A stretch of 64,000 nt of DNA from Clostridiales bacterium (GCA_015055625.1 SVHU01000007.1:36467-100466), one strand, 5' to 3'; numbered from the stretch's first letter, positions 44,457 through 55,342 are shown. Notes: a model not told the origin generated them from the letters alone. A program made the numbers and translations.

Positions 44457-46547
44457 ATGAAAGGGTTTTCATTTGATAAAAACGGATATATTATAGACGG
44501 TGTAAGACAGTTTATGATAAGTGGCGAGTTCCACTACTTCAGAGTCCCAAAAGCTGATTGGGAAAGAAGGTTAATTCTTTTTAAAGAAGCTGGTGGAAAT
44601 ACAGTTGCAACCTACGTGCCCTGGTGTGTGCACGAGCAGGTTGAGGGAGAGATATGTTTTGACGATTGTGAAGAACGAGATTTAAGCGACTTTTTGCGAC
44701 TTTGTGACAAGCTTAATATAAAGGTTATGGTGCGTCCTGGACCGTATCAGTATTCGGAGCTAAGTTACGACGGTTTGCCTGCGTGGCTGTATGAAAACTA
44801 TCCTGAGGTCAGAGCGGTAACGGAAAACGGTGAGTTTTTTGACTTTCCCGTCTTTTCATATTGTAATCCATTATTTTTGGAAAAGACAAAAAAATATTAT
44901 GATGCGTTTTGTAAGGTGGTAAAGCCTTTCCTTGTTACAAACGGTGGACCTGTGGTTATGATTCAGCTTGATAACGAACTTACCGGCGTGCATTTGTGGC
45001 GAGGCAGTCATGATTATAACGAGGGCGCTATGGAGATTGAGAAAAAGGGTGGAAAATATTCGCAGTTTCTCAAAAACAAGTATACGTATATCGAAAAATT
45101 GAACAAAACGTACAATACAAACTATACGGATTTTGACGAAGTAAGACCTCAAAAACCTGTTGGAAGCAGGGAAAGGTGCGCAAATATCAGGGGTGATTAT
45201 CACGAATATTACCTTCAGCGTTGTGGAGATTTTTGCGAGATTTTGGCAGGATTTTTGCGTGATAACGGCATAATTGATATTGCGCTTTGTCATAACGCCG
45301 CATCTTGGAGTAACGTTGCATTGCTCAGTCATCTTAACGATAGGTTTAAGGAAAACTTTGTGTTTGGGGTTGATCAGTATTACGCGCTAAATCCTTTTGC
45401 TAGAAGTGTCAATCCCGACAATAGGCATTACGTGCTAAACTATATGTATTCCGCCGACATTCTCAAACAGCTCGGTAACCCATATACTGTTTTCGAAATG
45501 CAAGCAGGAACTTACGGTCATATCCCTGCAATCTTAGCTAACGATTTGTATGCGTTATATATGGCAAATCTTGCCGTGGGAATGAAAGGTGTAAACTATT
45601 ATATTTACACGGGCGGAGGTAATAGCGCTAAGTTTGGCGTGAACTCAGCCGTTTATGATTATAGAGCGTGTATAGGCGCGGACGGTGAGATCAGAGAGAA
45701 TTATAAGGCGATAAAGAAATTTGGAACTCTTCTTAAAAATAATAAGTGGCTAGTAAGTACGGACAGAGTGTATTCGGTCAATATTGGCTTGGAAAATTGG
45801 GAAGCGCGATATAGAGGTCGCGACGGAGGTTCTCAGCTTGAAAACCTTTCGCAGTTCGTAACTTACAGCGTACAGGCAAGTAAGTTTGCTCCCCATTATA
45901 CCTTGCTCGATTTTGATATTCCCCAAGATAAGCCTTTGATTATATACGGAACTGAAACATTAAGTAGGGAGATACAGGAAAAGATTATCAGCTTTATTCA
46001 AGAGGGTGGTAACGTGCTGTTTTATAACGGCGTTGCAAGAAAGGATAGCGACTACTCGCCATGCACGTTGCTTTATGACTTTATTGGCGCAAACATCATA
46101 AAAGATCAAAGATATGCGCCTGTGGTTAAAGCGTTTGGTAAAGACGTGTACGGTATCAACTGTAACAGCATTGCCATAGATAGCTACAAAGAGGGCGATA
46201 AGCCTGTAATAGTTGGCAAAGATAACGGCAAGGTGGGCGCAATTATGGGAAAGCGCGGTAAGGGAAGCTTTATTCTTTATATAGATAAGTGGATTACCTG
46301 CACTATGGATCAAATTGAGCTGTGGGAAGATATGCTTGCTTGCCTTGGCGCAAAGCCTGTTGTAAAAGCTTCTAACCCGTCTGTTATTTGCTCTATCAGA
46401 TCTGACGGAAATAAATCGGCTTTATTTGTGCTAAATCTACATTCTTGCCCTCAGTCCACCTCTGTTACTGTCTATTTAGAAGGTAAAGAACAAACGATCG
46501 ACAATCTTAAATTAAAGCCAATGGAAGCAAAAATGATTAAATTATAA
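44457..46547 (+). CDS. GH35 beta-galactosidase
   Basis: Retaining beta-galactosidase with a TIM barrel and C-terminal beta domains. The N-terminal signature ISGEFHYFRVP (residues 21-31), TYVPWCVHE (52-60) and RPGPYQYSEL are typical. The acid/base pair N173-E174 lies in IQLDNELTG and the nucleophile E347 in VFEMQAGTYG. 696 residues, no signal peptide. AAAGGA precedes the ATG, 18 bases after the fucosidase stop. Galactose released here could feed GalK, encoded at 2922. Confidence 0.92.
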   Translation: MKGFSFDKNGYIIDGVRQFMISGEFHYFRVPKADWERRLILFKEAGGNTVATYVPWCVHEQVEGEICFDDCEERDLSDFLRLCDKLNIKVMVRPGPYQYSELSYDGLPAWLYENYPEVRAVTENGEFFDFPVFSYCNPLFLEKTKKYYDAFCKVVKPFLVTNGGPVVMIQLDNELTGVHLWRGSHDYNEGAMEIEKKGGKYSQFLKNKYTYIEKLNKTYNTNYTDFDEVRPQKPVGSRERCANIRGDYHEYYLQRCGDFCEILAGFLRDNGIIDIALCHNAASWSNVALLSHLNDRFKENFVFGVDQYYALNPFARSVNPDNRHYVLNYMYSADILKQLGNPYTVFEMQAGTYGHIPAILANDLYALYMANLAVGMKGVNYYIYTGGGNSAKFGVNSAVYDYRACIGADGEIRENYKAIKKFGTLLKNNKWLVSTDRVYSVNIGLENWEARYRGRDGGSQLENLSQFVTYSVQASKFAPHYTLLDFDIPQDKPLIIYGTETLSREIQEKIISFIQEGGNVLFYNGVARKDSDYSPCTLLYDFIGANIIKDQRYAPVVKAFGKDVYGINCNSIAIDSYKEGDKPVIVGKDNGKVGAIMGKRGKGSFILYIDKWITCTMDQIELWEDMLACLGAKPVVKASNPSVICSIRSDGNKSALFVLNLHSCPQSTSVTVYLEGKEQTIDNLKLKPMEAKMIKL

Positions 46548-46566
46548 TCAAAATATGTCGATAAAT

Positions 46567-46584
46567 ATACTTCCGTGGAAGTAT
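46567..46584. promoter_or_regulatory. Palindromic operator candidate 1
   Basis: ATACTTCC-GT-GGAAGTAT, 8-bp arms, perfect. Its centre lies exactly 40 bp from that of operator 2. Confidence 0.7.
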
Positions 46585-46607
46585 GTGTCGAAAATATTTT
46601 ACAAAAC

Positions 46608-46623
46608 TACTTCTAAAGAAGTA
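46608..46623. promoter_or_regulatory. Palindromic operator candidate 2
   Basis: TACTTCT-AA-AGAAGTA, 7-bp arms, perfect, 40 bases before the start of the flavoprotein gene. It shares TACTTC/GAAGTA half-sites with operator 1. Confidence 0.7.
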
Positions 46624-46663
46624 TAAAATACTGTAAAAGACAATTTATGAAAAGGAGAAGCGT

Positions 46664-47281
46664 ATGAAAGTTTTATTACTAAACGGTAGTCCGCACGCAA
46701 ACGGAAACACGTCTATTGCGCTAAAGGAAATGATTAAGGAGTTTGAAAAAGAGAATATTCAAACTGAGCTGATAAACGTAGGACAGCTGGCTATTCGTGG
46801 ATGCATAGGCTGTTATAAGTGCAGAGAGATTGGTAAATGTGTTTTTGACGATATAGTAAACGAGGTTGCAAAAAAGCTGGAGGAAAGCGACGGCTTAGTT
46901 GTGGGAAGCCCTGTGTATTACGCAGGAGCAAATGCTACGCTAACTGCTCTATTGACGCGACTTTTTTACAGTAATAGAAGCGACAAACGCATGAAAGTAG
47001 GTTGTTCTGTGGTTGTTGCTCGCCGTGGTGGGTTATCTTCTACCTTTGACGAGCTTAATAAGTTCTTTACAATATCGGGCATGCCAATAGCTTCCAGTCA
47101 GTATTGGAACAGTGTTCACGGTAGAAATATTGGCGAAGCGGAGCAGGATAAGGAAGGCCTTCAAACAATGCGCGCTCTTGCAAAAAATATGAGCTTTTTA
47201 ATAAAAAGCATAGCTTTAGGTAAAGAAAAATTTGGTCTTCCCGAAAAAGAACCCCAAATTTCCACTAATTTTATAAGATAA
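46664..47281 (+). CDS. NAD(P)H-dependent flavodoxin-like reductase
   Basis: Flavodoxin-fold protein of the NADPH-dependent FMN reductase/iron-sulfur flavoprotein group. The FMN phosphate loop is NGSPHANGNT (residues 7-16), and GSPVYYAGANA is the second FMN loop. Cysteines in CIGCYKC plus GKCV (about 47-63) resemble an iron-sulfur or redox-active cluster motif. 205 residues, cytoplasmic. GGAG precedes the ATG. Two palindromes upstream suggest control by a dimeric repressor, perhaps a redox- or quinone-sensing one of the MarR/HxlR type; no regulator gene is adjacent. A strong terminator follows. Confidence 0.88.
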   Translation: MKVLLLNGSPHANGNTSIALKEMIKEFEKENIQTELINVGQLAIRGCIGCYKCREIGKCVFDDIVNEVAKKLEESDGLVVGSPVYYAGANATLTALLTRLFYSNRSDKRMKVGCSVVVARRGGLSSTFDELNKFFTISGMPIASSQYWNSVHGRNIGEAEQDKEGLQTMRALAKNMSFLIKSIALGKEKFGLPEKEPQISTNFIR

Positions 47282-47287
47282 AGAAAA

Positions 47288-47327
47288 ATCCCGTTATACC
47301 TTGTGTGGTGTAACGGGATGATTTTTT
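47288..47327 (+). terminator. Terminator after the flavoprotein gene
   Basis: A 13-bp stem ATCCCGTTATACC (47288-47300) / GGTGTAACGGGAT (47307-47319) with one G-U pair, then T7. Confidence 0.85.
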
Positions 47328-47353
47328 TTAGTTATGCTCAACCGTAATGAGCT

Positions 47354-47503
47354 TGCCACGCCTTTTGCTTGCAATGACGTAGTATATAATGTTGAATTTC
47401 AATCTTGGGAATATGCCTTCAGTTGGCATACCCATAGTCGCTAAAATAACTTCATAAGGTTTATTTTATAACTTAAGCTAAAACCCAATATTGGATCCAA
47501 CGT
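47354..47503 (-). repeat. Dispersed palindromic repeat cluster
   Basis: The minus strand of 47354-47379 matches a REP-like unit (TCATTGC, then GGCGTGGCAA) also present at 62741-62777. 47488-47503 is an exact reverse complement of ACGTTGGATCCAATAT, found twice at 62386-62401 and 62596-62611. A hairpin TATGCC/GGCATA lies between. No gene is visible in 47282-47512. Confidence 0.6.
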
Positions 47504-47512
47504 TACGCCGGA

Positions 47513-48880
<1,368 letters not shown>

Positions 48881-48887
48881 CTATACT

Positions 48888-48916
48888 ATTATAAATATAA
48901 ATAGCGTGTAAGTCAA
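48888..48916 (-). promoter_or_regulatory. Promoter of gdhA
   Basis: On the minus strand TTGACT (48916-48911), 17 bp, TATAAT (48893-48888). Confidence 0.8.
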
Positions 48917-49025
48917 CGATTTTTGAAAAAATTTCTATATTTTTTTTAATTATACGCAAAAATTCGTTAAAACTTTAGGGTAAATAAAATCCGCTTTGAA
49001 AAATAGATTCAAAACGGACTTTGGT

Positions 49026-49907
49026 TTAGTTAATGTTGATTTTTCTGGAGTCTGCAAAATTAAATTCCGCAGTGTAGCAAGCGCTCTTGTCAAAGAGTCT
49101 AGAAGCAGTGCGTTCGCCGTATCTTATTCCTATCTCGTCAACAGTAAGATTGCTTGTTATTACAGTAGTCTTGTTTGCAAGCCTACGTTCGTTTATAACG
49201 TGGAAAAAGTATTCTACCGTAACGTTCTTAAACATGCTTTCCGAGCCTAAATCGTCGATAATAAGCACGTCACAATCCAGCATGGGAGCAAGGTAAGAAA
49301 ATTTTGTCGCATCAAAGGTTGTGTGGTATTTTAACATTCTCTCAACAGCCTCAAACGCCGTTAGAAACATTACCGAAAACCCTCTTTGCATAATAGTATT
49401 AGCTATGCATGAAGCAAGAAAAGTTTTACCAGTTCCAGGTTTTCCTAATAGCATAACGTTCTTCTTTTTATTGTTTGGGAATTTTTCGCAAAGCGCTTGT
49501 AAATTATTTTGGGTGGCAAGGTAGAACTGCGCGTTTTCGCCAAATAACTCAGGCTTACTGTCCGCAAACGAGCGTAGCTCAAACGCTATATCTTCGCTCT
49601 TAATTGCAAGCTTTTTTACGCACGAGCAAAGCTTGTTTCCTACAAACGCCGTATCCTTACAAAGCGCGCAAGCATAAGTCGGGTAGATAATATCTGCAAG
49701 CCCTAAATCGGATACTTTGCGCTTGATTATTTCTTCATATTCAGCGTATTCTTTATCGTCGCCTTTTATCGCACACGAGCGTTTTTTCTTTTCGAGCAAG
49801 AGTAGTTCTTGGTCGCTTTTTATTAGTTCCAAATACGTGCTCTCCGCTCTGTCTAACGCGGTTTGTCTACGCTCTATAATTTGTCGTATTGCTTTTTTAT
49901 AATCCAT
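49026..49907 (-). CDS. dnaI: Replicative helicase loader, DnaI/DnaC-like AAA+ ATPase
   Basis: Loads the replicative helicase at origins and restart sites. The N-terminal half has a zinc-type cluster C80, C83, C94, C96 (CALC and CSC). Walker A is LGKPGTGKT (154-162), Walker B LIIDDLGSE, sensor-1 ITSNL, and an Arg finger lies in RTASRLFD. 293 residues, cytoplasmic. AAGGAA precedes the ATG. It follows the DnaD-domain gene by 61 bases on the same strand, the same pairing as dnaB-dnaI in Bacillus subtilis. The partner helicase is encoded at 60775. Confidence 0.92.
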   Translation of the reverse strand: MDYKKAIRQIIERRQTALDRAESTYLELIKSDQELLLLEKKKRSCAIKGDDKEYAEYEEIIKRKVSDLGLADIIYPTYACALCKDTAFVGNKLCSCVKKLAIKSEDIAFELRSFADSKPELFGENAQFYLATQNNLQALCEKFPNNKKKNVMLLGKPGTGKTFLASCIANTIMQRGFSVMFLTAFEAVERMLKYHTTFDATKFSYLAPMLDCDVLIIDDLGSESMFKNVTVEYFFHVINERRLANKTTVITSNLTVDEIGIRYGERTASRLFDKSACYTAEFNFADSRKININ

Positions 49908-49968
49908 TATATTTTCCTTGAATTTGTTTGTTTTTTACCGATTTTACGCAAACGTATCGGTTTTTTCG

Positions 49969-51399
49969 TTACATATCCTCATACGTTAGACCGCTAAACA
50001 TCGCGTTAAGCTGTTCGCTTGTATAAGTTTTTTCTACTTTGTTTGCAGTTTTAACGCTCGTGCTTACTGCAGGAGTGGGAGCAAGTTCTTTAGCCTTTTG
50101 AACGCTATCCACCTTTTTGTTAAACCACGAAGCAAGCAACGAGTTGATGTAGGCAATCGGGTTTATTGCGCCCTTAGAAAGAGAGGCTGCATATAAAATA
50201 AGATCTTTGCTCATCTTCCAGGTTTGCGTCCAGGTGCGGTACGACTCTCTATCTCTTGCAGTTACCGTTCTTGTGGTTCCTGCTTCTGTGAGTATCTCTT
50301 TGATAACGTTATCCAGTCTTTCGCCACGTTCGATAACCTCGTTAATGCTATCTACCGTAATTGCGCCCTGACTGTAAAAAGTATTGACTTTTTCGTTCAT
50401 TCCGTCCAAGGTTTTTACGTTGTGTAAAAAGCAGTACTCGGCAACGCGTTTAAGCGATTCGTCGTTAAAGCCCTTGTTAAGCCAGCCCGAAATATACGTT
50501 TCAATTTCGTGGTCGAGCTGTTCGTAGTATACGCCGATAATGCGGTTTATGCTACGTGTAAGGTCATAGATTTTATCCCTGTTTTGTATGTAAGAAGTAA
50601 TCTCTTCTATGGTAAAGAGGTGGTTTTCATAATACTTGGTTAAAAGCCTGTCAAGACGCGCAAAGGACGTGCCTTTTGCCAACTTTGCAACCTCTATAAC
50701 AGTGCCCACGGTAAAGCCGTAGTCTTTTGTCCATTTCAAGAACAAATTTCTGTCCTCGTGGTCGGGCGTTTTTCTGCTTCCGAGCGCTTTCATAATTTGC
50801 GCCGTTTCCGAGCTATACGCATCGTACTGAGAAAGTTCCTCTTCAATGCGAGCAAAGGTAAGCAAGTTCTTTTCCGCCATACGTTTTGCAACGGCAATAA
50901 TGTAGCGATAGTTGACGTTATCCCCTTTAAGTCTGATGCAGTACGCAATGATTGCAAGCATAGCTTCAGGCTCTAGGTGGCAGTCTTCAATAACCGAATA
51001 GTACTCGTTGTACTCGCTGGGTAAAAACTGACGAGAGGGAAGCATTGCGTGGAGCTGGTTATTAAAGTCTTCGTATTTACTTTTAGAGAACTTTCTAATG
51101 GGGGCAGAAGAGTGAACGGGTAAGTATTCTACAAGCAACGGCTCGTCTTCCACAATAAGAACAAGTCCTTGAGTTTCCCAGTACTTAAAAGCCGAGCGAG
51201 CGTCGGATTCTGAGATATTAAGGGTTGCGCAAAGCGAAGAAATTGAGGTGTCGGAAGAGGAAGAAAGCGCGTACGAATAACCCAAAAGATACACTTTTAC
51301 GTAATCTTCCGGGGCAGACGGCATATATTCCGTGATAAAAAGATTATCTAGCGGAATTTTAGTGTGCTTTTCGGTTTGCTGGGATAGTTTTGTGAGCAT
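49969..51399 (-). CDS. Primosomal DnaD/DnaB-like protein
   Basis: Helicase-loading protein of the DnaB/DnaD group. An N-terminal winged-helix-like part (about 1-100, containing SISSLCATLNISESDA) is followed by two DnaD-type helical domains: one around FLKWTKDYGFTVGTVIEVAK and one around YRTWTQTWKMSKDLILYAAS, the latter ending near INSLLASWFNKK. The start is the ATG at 51399 with AGAGGAA just upstream; an in-frame TTG at 51420 has no ribosome site. It is first in a two-gene operon with dnaI and divergent from sbcD. Confidence 0.88.
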   Translation of the reverse strand: MLTKLSQQTEKHTKIPLDNLFITEYMPSAPEDYVKVYLLGYSYALSSSSDTSISSLCATLNISESDARSAFKYWETQGLVLIVEDEPLLVEYLPVHSSAPIRKFSKSKYEDFNNQLHAMLPSRQFLPSEYNEYYSVIEDCHLEPEAMLAIIAYCIRLKGDNVNYRYIIAVAKRMAEKNLLTFARIEEELSQYDAYSSETAQIMKALGSRKTPDHEDRNLFLKWTKDYGFTVGTVIEVAKLAKGTSFARLDRLLTKYYENHLFTIEEITSYIQNRDKIYDLTRSINRIIGVYYEQLDHEIETYISGWLNKGFNDESLKRVAEYCFLHNVKTLDGMNEKVNTFYSQGAITVDSINEVIERGERLDNVIKEILTEAGTTRTVTARDRESYRTWTQTWKMSKDLILYAASLSKGAINPIAYINSLLASWFNKKVDSVQKAKELAPTPAVSTSVKTANKVEKTYTSEQLNAMFSGLTYEDM

Positions 51400-51428
51400 A
51401 AATATTTTCCTCTTATACAAATTTTCGC

Positions 51429-51458
51429 TTGCATTTTATAGGGTTGGTATTATATAAT
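51429..51458 (+). promoter_or_regulatory. Possible sbcD promoter
   Basis: TTGCAT (51429-51434), 18 bp, TATAAT (51453-51458). The -10 region is nearly palindromic and could also serve the divergent primosomal gene. Confidence 0.4.
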
Positions 51459-51559
51459 AACATTATTAGCAAAAATTTTCAAACGTTTTTTAAGCCATTT
51501 TTAAATTTTCAACATCTTGTGGTTTCGGTTTAAGTTTGATAACAACATACGGAGGTTAT

Positions 51560-52684
51560 ATGAAAATACTTTGCTCGTCAGATTGGCATTTGGGTAAAAA
51601 ACTCGAAAATAAGCAAAGAATCGATGAACAAAAAGAAGTTCTTCAATGGATTTTGGAAGTTGTCGACGTTGAAAAGCCAGACGTTTTTATCGTTGCTGGC
51701 GATATTTATGATACGGCAGTTCCCACAGCGCAAGCGGAAGAACTTTTTTATGATTTTGCGTCAAAAGTAGGCGAGAAAACTCTGTTTGTCGCAATCGCGG
51801 GAAATCATGACGATGCATTGAGATTGTCTGTTGCCTCACCTCTTGCAAAAAGGCATAATATTTTGCTTTTTGGCGAGAGCTATATGTCGGTTGATACTGA
51901 GAATTTGAGCGCGGATAATAGCGGTTTTACCTACGTTAAGGACGGTGAAAAGTTATGTGTTGCCGTTTTGCCATACCCCTCAGAGCGAGCTTTGGGCGTT
52001 ATGTACGGAGAAAATTATGAGGATAAGGTAGCTAAAAAAATACAAGAATTGAGCGAACGTTATGAGGAAAACGCGACAAATGTATTTGTTTCGCACTTAT
52101 TTATGTCGGGAAGTGAAGATAAAACTAGCGACGAAAGAGAGCTGGGAAGCGCAAAGCTTCTTAGCAAGGAAATTTTACCCGATTGTGATTTTGTATTGCT
52201 TGGACACGTTCATAAGCCTATGGTTGTATCCCACAAAAAGAACGCGCATTACAGTGGATCGCTTATGCCGTATTCGTTTGACGATGTCACGGACAAGCGT
52301 CTTATGATGTTCGACACCAAAGATAAATCGCTCAAAGATATCCTGATTAGCGGGTACAAAAAGTGCGTAAGAAAAGAGGCTGACACGTATGAGCAGGCAA
52401 TTCAGGTTTTAGACGAGGCAAACGAGTGGGTAGAGTTGCATTATACTGGCGAGCCTCTCACTATGACGCAGGTAGCATCATTACGAAGACATAGCGCGTG
52501 CGTTAAAATCGTAGTTGAAAACAAGGCTGTTATTGTCAAAAAAGATAGGAAAGCGCTTAGCGGAAGAGAGTTGTTTATGGAGTTTTATAAAAAGCAAAAG
52601 AGCACCGAAGCGCCCGAGCGATTGGTGAACGTTTTTGCCGATTATCTTGCAAAAGCCGAGGAGGGAGAAAATGAAGCCGATTAA
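51560..52684 (+). CDS. sbcD: Exonuclease SbcD (Mre11-like) subunit
   Basis: Metallophosphoesterase nuclease of the SbcCD complex, which cuts hairpins and processes double-strand ends. Metal motifs are SDWHLG (residues 6-11), GDIYD, GNHDD and GHVHKP. 374 residues. GGAGG lies 4-5 bases before the ATG at 51560; the in-frame TTG at 51536 is upstream of that site and is rejected. The end overlaps sbcC by 14 bases. Confidence 0.95.
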   Translation: MKILCSSDWHLGKKLENKQRIDEQKEVLQWILEVVDVEKPDVFIVAGDIYDTAVPTAQAEELFYDFASKVGEKTLFVAIAGNHDDALRLSVASPLAKRHNILLFGESYMSVDTENLSADNSGFTYVKDGEKLCVAVLPYPSERALGVMYGENYEDKVAKKIQELSERYEENATNVFVSHLFMSGSEDKTSDERELGSAKLLSKEILPDCDFVLLGHVHKPMVVSHKKNAHYSGSLMPYSFDDVTDKRLMMFDTKDKSLKDILISGYKKCVRKEADTYEQAIQVLDEANEWVELHYTGEPLTMTQVASLRRHSACVKIVVENKAVIVKKDRKALSGRELFMEFYKKQKSTEAPERLVNVFADYLAKAEEGENEAD

Positions 52685-55328
52685 ACTTAGCATAGAGGGA
52701 CTTAACAGCTTCATACAAAAGCAAACCATAGATTTTAACGCCTTAGGTGTGGATAATCTGTTTTGCATAAGCGGAAGCACGGGAAGCGGGAAAACAACAA
52801 TAGTGGACGCCATTATTCTTGCGCTTTATGGAAGCATTAAACGTGGAAGCTTTGACGATATTATTAACCTTAGCTGTCAAAAAGCAGTGGTGGAACTTAA
52901 TATCGAATTTGAAGACGAAGAATATATAATCGTAAGAGAGCTACGTAGGGGAAAACCTGCAAAGGCTATGGCTTACAAAAAAGACGGTACACCCGTAGCT
53001 AACAGCGTAACTGAGCTAAATAAGTTTGTTTTGAATAAAATCGGTTTGGAAAAAGACCAGTTTACCAGGGTTGTAATGCTTCAGCAAGGCGAATTTGATA
53101 AGTTTTTGTCTGACAACCGTAACGATAGAATGAAGGTTATTGAAAAGCTAACCGACGTGAGTAAGTACAAAAAGGTAGTAGCGCTGATAAACGAAGACGA
53201 ACGCAACGCTAAAAACGAGCTTGAAAATATGAAAAACGTGTTAGATTCTTTTTCTGATGTTAGCGACGAGATATTAAACGAGCAACAAAAACAGTTAGAG
53301 GTTGTTTTGGCGGAAGAGGTTAGGCTTGCAGATGAAAAGAACGTAAAAAACAAGTTCATACAAGAGATAAAAAAGAAGCTTTTGGAGTATAAAGCGTATG
53401 AAGAAAGAGAAGTTAAAATTACAGCTCTAAAAGCCGAGCTTGACGAGATAGAAAAAGAGGTTATTCTTCTTGATAAAGGCAAGGAAAACTCGATAACGTA
53501 TAGCGAAAAACTTGACAAAACGGTAAAAGAAATAGCCGAAAACGGTAAAAAAAGAGAAGAGATTAGTGTGTATTTTGCGCAAGCAGAGCAGGCTAAAAAT
53601 ATTACCGAAAATATAGAACTTGCGGTAAAAGAATACAAGCAAACCGAAAAAGAAAAAATTGCTAAAGAAGAAGAGATAGAAAAACATCTGTTGACAATAA
53701 GTGCAACTAAAGAAAAGTATGGATTTAGCGAGGATAATGCTAAGGAAATAGCGCAAAAAGAGAGCTTAGCATACACTGAACTATATTCCTTATATACCGC
53801 TCAGCAAACTCGTAAAAAAACGCTTGCCATAACTCAAAAGGAGTATGATGCGAGCGTGAGAAAGCTTAGTGAAAAGAAAGCAATAACACCCATTACTGAG
53901 CGTGGTAAAAACGAAAAAGCCGACGAGTGCGCAAAAGCTAAAGACCGTGTAAAGAATGCGGAAGAAATCTTAGAAAAATTGCGTTCTGATAACGCTTTAG
54001 GTATTGTGTTATCTAGCGTTAAAATGGGCGAAAAATGTCCCATATGTGGGAATGTGGTAACTTCACTTTCTCACGTTCAAGAGGGAGGAAGTATTGCGGA
54101 GGCGACTGCGCAACTAAAGAGCGCAAAGGACGATTACGAGCGTCTTTTACAAGAGCTTACCAAGCTTGAACAGTCGCACGTTACCGCAATTACCGAATAC
54201 AATTCTGCGCTAGAGAACGAGGCTAATTTGAAAGCGAGGGTGGAAGAATTAGTAAAGGAAATTGGCGAGGAAATAACTTTAGATAAGGTAAAAGAGAGTG
54301 AACAAAGAGCAAAGAGCGCAAAGGAGTTTGAATCTTGCGTTACTATGTTAAATTCACTTAAAGGCATTGTTAAAGACAAGGAAAACGACTTAAAAAAACG
54401 CAAGGAAGAGGGTGAAAAACTTCGTAATCAGCAAAAGAATTTGCAACAGTATTTGATAGATAAATGTGGAACGTGCGAGGCAGAGGGAATTAAGAATAAA
54501 ATTAATATGCTTCGCGAAAAGGATAGCAAACTAGAGCAAGAAAAGAAGGAGATTGAAGAGCTTTTAAGAGAGCTTTCTAACCGCGAAATTAAGCTTAGCG
54601 AAAAGAAAAAGAACAAGCAAGAACAATACGAAAATCTTAAAAAGGAGCATACGTATTGCGAAAAAATCGACCAAAGCGCAGTAGAGAGTGCGGAAAATGA
54701 ACTAAAAAGTATAGAAGACGGTATAATGCGCGCAATATCCGAAAAGTCAGCTTTAGCTACTCGTATTAAAGACGGACAAAGCAGGCTTGAAGTTAAGAAA
54801 GAAAAGGAAAAGGAGTACAGCGAAAAGCAAAAGCTGTACGACAATTTAAAGGAGCTTAAAGATATTTTTAAAGGCTCGGCGTTTACTGATTTTGTTGCTG
54901 ACGCGTTCATTGAAGATATTACCGCGTACGCATCGGAGCAGATGGCTGATCTTTCATCCAATCAGTATTCAATGGAGTACAGAGAAGGGGCATTTTACGT
55001 AAACGATTATTGCGGAGATGGTGGAAGTAGAAACGTAACCACATTATCAGGCGGTGAGAAATTTTTAGCGTCGCTTTCGCTTGCAATCGCTATTTCTCGT
55101 CGAACGGCACATAGTAGAGATTATGGGTTTTTCTTTATCGATGAGGGTTTTGGAACGCTTGACGAAGCTACGCTTGAAACGGTGTGCGCGTCGCTTGAAA
55201 AACTTGCCGATGATACTATGGTGGGAGTAATAACGCACCGTAACGAACTTATTGATAGAATTCCTTCCGTGCTTAAAGTAACTAAAGCAGACGGCGAAAA
55301 TGGAAGTATTTGCACTCTAAAACTGTAA
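52671..55328 (+). CDS. sbcC: Exonuclease SbcC (Rad50-like) ATPase subunit
   Basis: SMC-like ATPase partner of SbcD. Walker A GSTGSGKTT is near residue 36. Two long coiled coils rich in Lys and Glu flank a zinc hook CPIC (C456, C459). The C-terminal lobe has the signature TLSGGEKFLASLSLA and Walker B FFFIDEGFGTLD. 885 residues, compared with about 1050 in Escherichia coli, so the coiled coil is shorter. GGAGGGA precedes the ATG at 52671, inside the end of sbcD, implying translational coupling. Confidence 0.95.
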   Translation: MKPIKLSIEGLNSFIQKQTIDFNALGVDNLFCISGSTGSGKTTIVDAIILALYGSIKRGSFDDIINLSCQKAVVELNIEFEDEEYIIVRELRRGKPAKAMAYKKDGTPVANSVTELNKFVLNKIGLEKDQFTRVVMLQQGEFDKFLSDNRNDRMKVIEKLTDVSKYKKVVALINEDERNAKNELENMKNVLDSFSDVSDEILNEQQKQLEVVLAEEVRLADEKNVKNKFIQEIKKKLLEYKAYEEREVKITALKAELDEIEKEVILLDKGKENSITYSEKLDKTVKEIAENGKKREEISVYFAQAEQAKNITENIELAVKEYKQTEKEKIAKEEEIEKHLLTISATKEKYGFSEDNAKEIAQKESLAYTELYSLYTAQQTRKKTLAITQKEYDASVRKLSEKKAITPITERGKNEKADECAKAKDRVKNAEEILEKLRSDNALGIVLSSVKMGEKCPICGNVVTSLSHVQEGGSIAEATAQLKSAKDDYERLLQELTKLEQSHVTAITEYNSALENEANLKARVEELVKEIGEEITLDKVKESEQRAKSAKEFESCVTMLNSLKGIVKDKENDLKKRKEEGEKLRNQQKNLQQYLIDKCGTCEAEGIKNKINMLREKDSKLEQEKKEIEELLRELSNREIKLSEKKKNKQEQYENLKKEHTYCEKIDQSAVESAENELKSIEDGIMRAISEKSALATRIKDGQSRLEVKKEKEKEYSEKQKLYDNLKELKDIFKGSAFTDFVADAFIEDITAYASEQMADLSSNQYSMEYREGAFYVNDYCGDGGSRNVTTLSGGEKFLASLSLAIAISRRTAHSRDYGFFFIDEGFGTLDEATLETVCASLEKLADDTMVGVITHRNELIDRIPSVLKVTKADGENGSICTLKL

Positions 55329-55342
55329 AACACAAACTAAAG

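Noticed and set aside
53081..53776. Long minus-strand frame opposite sbcC rich in Ser, Phe and Leu
   Set aside because: This is the expected complement of a Lys/Glu coiled-coil gene, not a membrane protein gene.
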